A stretch of 6,152 bases of DNA from Candidatus Aenigmarchaeota archaeon ex4484_52 (GTDB taxonomy: Archaea > EX4484-52), in NCBI GenBank assembly GCA_002254415.1, contig NJDR01000036.1, forward strand, positions 1 to 6,152, in the 5' to 3' direction. A model generated the notes under the pieces. The model made no database searches, had not been told where the DNA came from, and saw only the letters and a list, made by a program, of their open reading frames with translations. Positions 1-5,213 of the stretch are shown one piece after another (position 1 is the stretch's first letter; each line of letters starts with the position of its first letter). Both the position numbers and the translations under genes were made by a program.

Positions 1-585
1 AAACAAGGTAAAAATGAAACAAAAAAAATAAAGGAAAAATATAAATTAATAAATAAAATTGTGCTTTGTTTTGTCGGAAGATTGGCAGAAGTGAAAGGTG
101 TAAATTATCTTATTAATGCAATAGATTTATTAGATCAAAATATAAAAAACAAAATAAAACTCTTAATAGTAGGCGATGGTCCAGATAGAAAAAAATTAGA
201 AGAATTAACAAAACAAAAAAAATTAAATAATATAATTATATTTTGTGGTCAGAAATCAAGAAAAGAAACTTTAGGAATACTCCAAACAAGCAACATTTTT
301 GTGCTTCCGTCCATCTCTGAGGGACTTCCGATTGCATTGCTTGAGGCAATGGCAAGCAATTGTGCTTGCATTGTAACAAATATTGGGCTTCCAATAGAAG
401 ACAAAAAAGATGGGCTGGTTGTTGCTCCAAAAAATTCAAGTCAATTAAAGAAGAAAATAGAAATATTGGTTAAAGATAAGCATTTAAGAGAGCAATTGGG
501 CAAAAATGCTTTAAATAAAGCAAAAGAAAAATATTCTTGGGGAAAAGCAAAGGAAAAATACACAAAAATATTCAACAATCTTTAA
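1..585 (+). CDS. GT4-family glycosyltransferase, 5'-truncated by the window edge
   Basis: The frame is open from base 1, so the GTG at 61 is not the real start; 194 residues of the C-terminal Rossmann half are visible. This half of GT-B fold enzymes binds the nucleotide-sugar donor. Seen: FVGRLAEVKG (R27 and K32, the usual diphosphate contacts), LIVGDGPDR, and the E-x7-E signature EGLPIALLE (E107 and E115), followed by AMAS and a DGLVV loop, all typical of GT4 retaining transferases. A full-length member has about 350-400 residues, so the acceptor-binding N-terminal half is missing. It probably acts at the cytoplasmic face in building a surface glycan or lipid-linked oligosaccharide; donor and acceptor cannot be read from the sequence. 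Its end overlaps the convergent epimerase gene by 14 bases. A run of seven T at 647-653, inside the epimerase gene, could terminate its transcript. Family assignment is firm; specificity is unknown. Confidence 0.93.
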   Translation, partial: KQGKNETKKIKEKYKLINKIVLCFVGRLAEVKGVNYLINAIDLLDQNIKNKIKLLIVGDGPDRKKLEELTKQKKLNNIIIFCGQKSRKETLGILQTSNIFVLPSISEGLPIALLEAMASNCACIVTNIGLPIEDKKDGLVVAPKNSSQLKKKIEILVKDKHLREQLGKNALNKAKEKYSWGKAKEKYTKIFNNL

Positions 586-1507
586 TCAATTTCTCAGTCG
601 CAATCTTTACCGCATCATCACTGCTATATTTTGGTATCCATCTGAGTTTTTTTAATTTTGATATATCCAACATCATTTTTGGCACATCTCCTGCCCATCC
701 TTGTTTTCCGCCGGCATAAATATATTTTGGCTTTAAATTCATTAAACTAGAAATAATATCTGCTATTTTTCTTGTTTGAGTCCAATTTTCTGTCCCGATA
801 TTAAATATATTTACATTATTGTTTGCTTTTTTAACACCCAAAATCATTGCATCTATGCAATCATCGCAATAAATATATGACTTAATTTGATTTCCATCGC
901 CTAAAATTTCCAGCTCTTTTGGATTTTTTTTTAATTTAGTTACAAAATCATAAATTACCCCATGTGTTGAATTTAGCCCCACAACATTTGCAAACCTAAA
1001 AATAAATGACCTAAATGAATACAAAGAACTATATGCACAAATCATTGCTTCGGAGCATAATTTTGTTGCACCGTAAATTGAAATCGGCTTTAATGGTCCA
1101 TAATCTTCTTTTGTTGGCATTTGTTTTGCAATTCCATAAATAGTTGAAGTAGATGCAAAAATAAATTTTTCTATTTTTTGTTTTTTTGCCTGCTCTAAAA
1201 CATTATTTGTCACAATTACATTTTGCTCAAAGACATCCTTTCTTTTTATTGTACTGGATTTTACATCAGGATTTGCTGCCAGATGCCATATTTGTTTTGC
1301 TTTGCAAAAACATTCGTCTAAATCGTCTTTCAATAAGTCCTTTTTTATAAAATTTACATTTGGCAATTTTAATTCTTCTTTTATGAAATCCAATTTTCCA
1401 GAACTCAAATTATCAATTACAACAATATTATTAGTTTTATTTTTTGACAATTTTCTGACAAGATTTGAGCCAATAAAACCGCAACCGCCGGTTATTATTA
1501 TATTCAT
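572..1507 (-). CDS. NAD-dependent sugar-nucleotide epimerase, UDP-glucose 4-epimerase-like (extended SDR)
   Basis: This 311-residue protein has the full length and motif order of extended short-chain dehydrogenases. Seen: the NAD-binding GGCGFIG (residues 7-13), the acidic residue after strand 2 in IDNLS (D32), HLAA (75-78), STSTIYG (119-125, T120 in the usual Ser/Thr position), the catalytic Y145-GAT-K149, and a C-terminal GWAGDVPKMMLD (270-281) of the kind common in archaeal and bacterial GalE-like proteins. Family members interconvert UDP-glucose/UDP-galactose or the N-acetyl forms through a 4-keto intermediate; some relatives act on UDP-glucuronate or are dehydratases, so the exact substrate is open. 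It is cytoplasmic, with no signal or membrane segment. The ATG at 1505-1507 places MNIIITGG at the N-terminus as expected. No Shine-Dalgarno sequence precedes it; a TATA-like box lies about 45 bases upstream. Together with the convergent glycosyltransferase it suggests a glycan-synthesis locus. Confidence 0.9.
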   Translation of the reverse strand: MNIIITGGCGFIGSNLVRKLSKNKTNNIVVIDNLSSGKLDFIKEELKLPNVNFIKKDLLKDDLDECFCKAKQIWHLAANPDVKSSTIKRKDVFEQNVIVTNNVLEQAKKQKIEKFIFASTSTIYGIAKQMPTKEDYGPLKPISIYGATKLCSEAMICAYSSLYSFRSFIFRFANVVGLNSTHGVIYDFVTKLKKNPKELEILGDGNQIKSYIYCDDCIDAMILGVKKANNNVNIFNIGTENWTQTRKIADIISSLMNLKPKYIYAGGKQGWAGDVPKMMLDISKLKKLRWIPKYSSDDAVKIATEKLIKDC

Positions 1508-1551
1508 AAAATAAACAAGAAAAATATTTTTTTAAAATCACTGCTCAAAAT

Positions 1552-1560
1552 CTTTTTAAA
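1552..1560 (-). promoter_or_regulatory. Candidate archaeal TATA box for the epimerase gene
   Basis: On the minus strand this reads TTTAAAAAG, preceded by purine-containing CTAAG where a BRE would sit. A start site about 22-26 bases downstream would fall near 1530, leaving a leader of roughly 20 bases before the ATG at 1507. The surroundings are so AT-rich that chance matches are easy, so this is only a candidate. Confidence 0.3.
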
Positions 1561-1661
1561 CTTAGATTTTAATACTACTAAATATAATGATTCTTTTTTG
1601 TATTATTCATTAATAAAAAAAGATTTTGCTTTACAAAAGTTAAAATAAAGAAGTTAATTTA

Positions 1662-1678
1662 GGTGCTGTTGCACAACA
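1662..1678 (+). repeat. IS6-like terminal-repeat motif / short dyad, no partner found
   Basis: The sequence GGTGCTGTTGCACAACA stands out as a GC-richer island in AT-rich non-coding DNA. Its first 14 bases match the IS26 terminal repeat GGCACTGTTGCAAA, as I remember it, at 11 of 14 positions, including the block CTGTTGCA. It can also fold two ways: GTGC-TGTT-GCAC (1663-1674) or TGTTG-CA-CAACA (1667-1678). No inverted partner and no transposase were found in the window, so it may be the solo end of a decayed element, an operator-like dyad, or chance. Confidence 0.25.
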
Positions 1679-1918
1679 CTAAACCATTATAATTTAATCT
1701 ATAGTATAAACAAGATGCAAGAATTTTCAATCAGTGAAAAGTAGTGCAATTATAAAAACTAATAATCCTCTAAAAATTGTCCAAAAATAATAATTTCTAT
1801 TTTGATTCTATCTAAAACAGATTTATAACTAAATTTGAACGCCTATAAAATCATTAAGACAAATATAAGTATTATTCTAAATAAAATCGCCATATGAATT
1901 TATATTTTTTGCTATTTT

Positions 1919-2689
1919 TTAAAAAAATATTTTTTTGGCATTTTCAATAATTTTATTTAACAAAAATTCCGGACTTAATTTTTTAAATTCTGCTATTTTT
2001 TTAATTGACAAATAAGTATTCCACGGCATATTTTTGCCAGTATGGTTTGGGTCCATATAAGGGGCATCTGTCTCTATCAGCATATTTTCAATCGGGCAAT
2101 TCTTGGCTAATTTCCTCAATTGCTTGGAAAACAAAACATTTGTTGAAAAACTAATATAATATCCAAGAGATATTGCTTTTTGCATTTCTACTCTTTTTCC
2201 TGAAAAGCAGTGTTTAATTGTATTTTTTAAATTGTATTTTTTCAATATATTTATTGCATCTTCTTCTGCATCCCATGAATGTATTACAACTGGTTTTTTA
2301 ATTTTTATTGCAAGACAAAGCAATTGTTCAAATCGTCTTTTTTGCAGTTCCTGAATTTTTTTATCTTTTTCCCAGTGATAATCAAGGCCAATTTCTCCAA
2401 TCCCAACAATGTTTTTTTTATTGTTTTGAATAAATTTCAATTCATCTTCAAAATCATTTTCTGTCATTTTAGTTGCATCAATTGGATGTATTCCTATGGT
2501 TGAATAAATCAATTTTGGATATTTTTTTGACAATTCAATTGCCTCGCGATTCCATTTTTTATTTGCTCCAGAAACAATTACAAACAAGCACTTTTGCTTT
2601 AATTCCTCTGCAAATTTGCAAAAATTATTTTTGTATTTTTCATCCTGAATATGGCAGTGGCAATCAATTGTTTTTGTTGTATTTTGCAT
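1919..2689 (-). CDS. tatD: TatD-family metal-dependent hydrolase (putative deoxyribonuclease)
   Basis: At 256 residues this is the normal length for the family, with all expected metal ligands of the TIM-barrel amidohydrolase fold: H11-x-H13 in DCHCHIQD, E99 in GIGEIGLDYHW, H137 in VIHSWD, H160 in IKHCFSG and D208 in LIETDAPYMDP. TatD proteins are cytoplasmic; characterised members are Mg-dependent 3'-5' exonucleases or DNases tied to DNA repair or degradation, and some have been reported to edit D-amino-acyl-tRNA. Nothing here separates these roles. The ATG at 2687-2689 gives a typical N-terminus (MQNTTKTIDCHCH). No Shine-Dalgarno motif precedes it; the TATA-like element centred near 2717 would start transcription almost at the ATG, suggesting a leaderless or nearly leaderless mRNA. 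It is transcribed away from the surface-protein operon and looks like an unrelated housekeeping neighbour. The family assignment is firm. Confidence 0.93.
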   Translation of the reverse strand: MQNTTKTIDCHCHIQDEKYKNNFCKFAEELKQKCLFVIVSGANKKWNREAIELSKKYPKLIYSTIGIHPIDATKMTENDFEDELKFIQNNKKNIVGIGEIGLDYHWEKDKKIQELQKRRFEQLLCLAIKIKKPVVIHSWDAEEDAINILKKYNLKNTIKHCFSGKRVEMQKAISLGYYISFSTNVLFSKQLRKLAKNCPIENMLIETDAPYMDPNHTGKNMPWNTYLSIKKIAEFKKLSPEFLLNKIIENAKKIFF

Positions 2690-2744
2690 TTTACCAATTT
2701 TTGTAAATAATAAATATTTTAAAGTTTAATTGCAAATACATTAT
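2690..2744. promoter_or_regulatory. Shared divergent promoter region between tatD and the surface-protein operon
   Basis: Only 55 bases separate the two divergent ATGs. Near the midpoint (2711-2723) lies TAAATATTTTAAA, containing the palindromes AAATATTT and TTTAAA. Read leftward it gives TTTAAAATA, a good archaeal TATA box; read rightward, ATAAATATT (2710-2718) is a weaker one. In Archaea the box is centred about 26 bases before the start of transcription, which would put both starts within a few bases of the ATGs at 2689 and 2745. No Shine-Dalgarno sequence is visible on either side. The promoter role is an inference from spacing and sequence. Confidence 0.5.
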
Positions 2745-4118
2745 ATGAAAAAAATACTTTATTTATTAATTTTATCAATTGTTTTATCAAGCCCGGTTTT
2801 TGGAGCAACAGAAGAGCCAATTGATTGTAAATGGTTTAATAAAACATATGATTGTGAAAGCAAGGGATATGTTGGAATTGTATCTTTTGAAAGAGAAAAT
2901 CGTTCAGCAATATTTAAATTTAATTCAACTATGAATTATTCTTTATGCTGTAATGAGTCATATCTTGTTGAAAATTATAAAAAAGAAAACTATGGGATTA
3001 TTGCTATGGAGGACTATTGGAAAAAGCCATTATTTTGCAATGAAAAATCTCAGGAGCATTGCAATTATCCTTATATTTATATAGAATCAGATGGTACTTG
3101 CGACAGGGGAAAAATAAATATATCAATGGGAAAAAATAATCCAATAGGTACAGGTGGATCAACGCTTACAGGAACAATAAATGATTTTTTTCGCCCATAT
3201 ACAATATGCATTCCTCCAAAAAAAACAGAACAAGTAAAATCATATATTAATTTAACAGGTCCAAAATGCGGAGAAAATCATACAAAATTATTTGTTTTAG
3301 CAAATAAAAGTAGATCTTTATTATATAAGAATGAAATTCCATCTCATCCAGGAGAAGGATATGCTGTCTGTGCATATTTAGTAGCTGATACTACGCCACC
3401 GGAAATTACAATTCTGTCGCCAAAGCCAATTACTTATATTGAGCCAAATATTGATATAAGAGTGCATACAAATGAGCAAGTTAAGAATTGCAATTATTCA
3501 ATTAATGGAGCTAATTTTGGTGTTTTGGGGCAATCTCTATTAGACAATCATATATGGCAAAAAACATTAAATTTTAAAGAAACCGGAACATACGATGTTT
3601 CTGTTGAATGCACTGATGCCGTTGATCTTAAGAGTTCAAAACAAGTAGAATTCAAAAGAGATGTTGGAGAACTTGGAATTTTTGATGAAAGCGATATTAC
3701 GATTCGTTTGAGTGAAGAAAAAATAATCCCTGTTTTTTTAAATAATCTATATTCATATAATGTTGTTTATCATCTTCAAATAAGGCACAGTACTGACTCT
3801 CAAAAAATTCCTTTAACAAATTTTGGATGGTTTGACGGACACAGAAGTGATTTAAACAGGACAGACCTTTATGTAACTATTGCCCCTGGAAAATCGCAGA
3901 CAATTAGTTTTATTCAATATGGCGGTGTAGAGGGAGAAGGACAATTAATTTTAAATGTGTCTGCAAACAAAGAACTTATTATTGAAAATGCAAAAAAAAA
4001 CATTACAATAATATCTTCTGCTAATAAAAATTTTTTTGCACCAAGCCCAGATATTCAAACAACTGGATTTATTTTTGTTGTTTTGACCTCAACAATAATG
4101 ATGTTTTTAAAATTATGA
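2745..4118 (+). CDS. Secreted, Cys-rich, sequon-rich Ig-like surface protein with C-terminal membrane anchor
   Basis: I do not recognise a named family for the whole 457-residue protein. Residues 1-21 form a clear signal peptide (MKKILYLLILSIVLSSPVFGA), which is why the ATG at 2745 is preferred over an in-frame TTG at 2730. Residues 22-215 form an unassigned domain with ten cysteines, including C68-C69. Residues 216-305 start with DTTPPEITILSP and look like a bacterial/archaeal Ig-like domain; C249 and C289 could form its disulfide. Residues 310-425 look beta-rich, perhaps a second beta-sandwich. A hydrophobic segment at 440-455 ends with only KL, suggesting a C-terminal anchor with most of the protein outside. 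The twelve mature cysteines form an even number. Thirteen N-x-S/T sequons suggest a heavily N-glycosylated protein. The stop overlaps the next gene's start (ATGA), so the two are probably translated together. Confidence 0.85.
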   Translation: MKKILYLLILSIVLSSPVFGATEEPIDCKWFNKTYDCESKGYVGIVSFERENRSAIFKFNSTMNYSLCCNESYLVENYKKENYGIIAMEDYWKKPLFCNEKSQEHCNYPYIYIESDGTCDRGKINISMGKNNPIGTGGSTLTGTINDFFRPYTICIPPKKTEQVKSYINLTGPKCGENHTKLFVLANKSRSLLYKNEIPSHPGEGYAVCAYLVADTTPPEITILSPKPITYIEPNIDIRVHTNEQVKNCNYSINGANFGVLGQSLLDNHIWQKTLNFKETGTYDVSVECTDAVDLKSSKQVEFKRDVGELGIFDESDITIRLSEEKIIPVFLNNLYSYNVVYHLQIRHSTDSQKIPLTNFGWFDGHRSDLNRTDLYVTIAPGKSQTISFIQYGGVEGEGQLILNVSANKELIIENAKKNITIISSANKNFFAPSPDIQTTGFIFVVLTSTIMMFLKL

Positions 4119-4447
4119 AAATTATAAATAGGCCATGGGGCAATTTTAGACAATTTGCTTTGAATGAAAAATGCACTGTAAAGATTTTGACAATCAAAAA
4201 ACAAGAAGAACTAAGTTTGCAGATTCACAAACACAGAGATGAAGAATGGTATTTTTTCAATGATGCAATAGTTCAACTCGGAAAAAATAAAAAAAAGATA
4301 AAAAAAGGCGAGTTGATAAGAATAAAAAAAGGTATTGCACATAGAATAATTGCAGATGAAAATGATGTTAGTGTGCTTGAAATATCTTTTGGTGAATTTG
4401 ATGAAAAAGACGAAATAAGATTAGATGACAAATATGGCAGAAAATAA
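4115..4447 (+). CDS. Stand-alone cupin, type II mannose-6-phosphate isomerase-like
   Basis: The 110 residues match the C-terminal cupin of bifunctional ManC/type II phosphomannose isomerases (the MannoseP_isomer family) from end to end. Seen: RPWGNF at 6-11, the metal-binding cluster LSLQIHKHRDEEW with H38, H40 and E44, a GELIRIKKGIAHRI segment with H76, and the closing GEFDEKDEIRLDDKYGR (93-109). The usual N-terminal GDP-mannose pyrophosphorylase domain is absent; the protein begins exactly where the cupin begins, so this is a free-standing form rather than a fragment. Expected reaction: fructose-6-phosphate to mannose-6-phosphate, supplying GDP-mannose for glycans. A pure regulatory or sugar-binding cupin is a less likely alternative. 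The ATG overlaps the upstream stop by four bases, and the end overlaps the downstream gene by 14-23 bases, so this cytoplasmic enzyme sits inside an operon of exported proteins. Confidence 0.85.
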   Translation: MKIINRPWGNFRQFALNEKCTVKILTIKKQEELSLQIHKHRDEEWYFFNDAIVQLGKNKKKIKKGELIRIKKGIAHRIIADENDVSVLEISFGEFDEKDEIRLDDKYGRK

Positions 4448-5171
4448 TTCAAAAAAAAGTTCTGTTCCAAAAGCACAATTTTTTATTATTACTGCTGTTG
4501 TTGTAATTCTAATATTTTCTGGCTTATATGCAAAAACAAGCAATATGATTGTTTCAATTCCTAAGAAAGAGCAAAACACTATGAGTAATTATATTTGCTT
4601 TGTTGATAATTACAATAATGCAATCAGGAATGCTGAAAACAAAATTGAGGCAAATATAAATGCAAGGCAAATTGTTGATGACCAAAAAAAAATGCTGGCA
4701 AAAAAGGACTGCACAATTAAATATGCTGGTGAATTTGGATTTTTTGACGGATTCAAAGACAAAAATGATTATTTGGAAATATCTTCAGCAGATTATTTTT
4801 TTTATCAAAACAATATTGAATTAAATATTTCAGCAGGAGATTCAGTTAATTTAACATATGATTTGACAGAAGCTGGCTTGGAATTTGATGCAGATAAATA
4901 CTATATTTTGGATATGATGATAAAAGCAAATGATTCTCTTGATTGTTATGTTTTTGATGATGATTTAAATACCGGGTTTATTAATTTGCAAAAGCAAGAT
5001 GAATTTGTTTTTTATACAAATAATACTGGTTTAAGAGGTTTAGTTGAAAATATCACTTTTTCTTTTTCTGCCTTTGTTCCAACAAAAATAATTATTGATT
5101 ATATTGGAATAAGAACAAACAGAAATATAGAGATTAGTTCAAATAATGCATTTATTTCAAGGAATGATTAG
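4425..5171 (+). CDS. Pilin-like membrane-anchored, sequon-rich extracellular protein
   Basis: This protein of about 248 residues is not one I can name. A short polar, Lys-containing leader is followed by KAQFFIITAVVVILIFSGL (residues 16-34), a single hydrophobic helix. The K-A/Q junction resembles archaeal class III (type IV prepilin-like) signals, where cleavage leaves Gln at +1, but the usual Glu at +5 is missing, so it may simply be an uncleaved signal anchor. Residues about 55-95 are charged and probably helical, followed from about residue 97 by a beta-rich region (GEFGFFDGF, then alternating hydrophobic strands) that could be a jelly-roll-like domain. Five N-x-S/T sequons (N134, N142, N169, N199, N209) and three cysteines (58, 96, 174) lie on the exported side. 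An in-frame ATG at 4434 (MAENNSKK) is an equally good start. It overlaps the cupin gene in another frame and is the last gene of the operon. Confidence 0.78.
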   Translation: MTNMAENNSKKSSVPKAQFFIITAVVVILIFSGLYAKTSNMIVSIPKKEQNTMSNYICFVDNYNNAIRNAENKIEANINARQIVDDQKKMLAKKDCTIKYAGEFGFFDGFKDKNDYLEISSADYFFYQNNIELNISAGDSVNLTYDLTEAGLEFDADKYYILDMMIKANDSLDCYVFDDDLNTGFINLQKQDEFVFYTNNTGLRGLVENITFSFSAFVPTKIIIDYIGIRTNRNIEISSNNAFISRND

Positions 5172-5213
5172 GAAAAAAGAGATTTGTTTTTTATGTTGTA
5201 GGATGGTTATTTT
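5172..5213. terminator. Possible bidirectional T-tract terminator between convergent genes
   Basis: This 42-base spacer separates two converging genes. On the plus strand, six T at 5187-5192 follow the operon's stop codon; on the minus strand, six T (bases 5178-5173) lie just past the stop of the propeller gene. Archaeal termination often needs only such T-tracts, without a hairpin, and no strong hairpin is visible. The AT-rich background makes this weak evidence. Confidence 0.35.

Larger units (their letters stand above)
1508..1918. other. Gene-free intergenic stretch
   Basis: About 410 bases lie between the start of the epimerase gene and the end of the tatD-like gene, the only long gap in the window. 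Stop codons break all frames, and I find no tRNA, no obvious C/D-box pair and no tandem repeats. It holds the candidate epimerase promoter near 1552 and a GC-richer motif at 1662-1678 resembling an insertion-sequence end. On the minus strand a stretch of about 28 codons without a stop (roughly 1753-1840) gives no recognisable protein. It may be decayed sequence left by a lost element. Confidence 0.6.

Noticed and set aside
517..561. Direct repeat encoding KAKEKY twice at the end of the glycosyltransferase
   Set aside because: Only 16 of 18 bases match in Lys-rich, AT-rich sequence, and the C-terminal helix has the usual family pattern with no extra length, so duplication is not needed.
1753..1840. 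Minus-strand stretch of about 28 codons without a stop, as a possible transposase relic
   Set aside because: Its translation shows no recognisable transposase motif, and this length is not unusual by chance.
2279..2706. Plus-strand open frames across the tatD region
   Set aside because: They are low-complexity Phe/Ile-rich shadows of a gene on the other strand that has every catalytic motif.
2730..2744. TTG start giving five extra residues (MQIHY) on the Ig-like protein
   Set aside because: The ATG at 2745 gives a textbook signal peptide and fits the promoter spacing; TTG at 2730 would overlap the expected transcription start region.
2800..2820. GAGCAACAGAAG, read as a possible inverted partner of the IS-like motif at 1662
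   Set aside because: It matches only a short core, lies inside the signal-peptide-coding region of an intact gene, and would require an element spanning the tatD gene.
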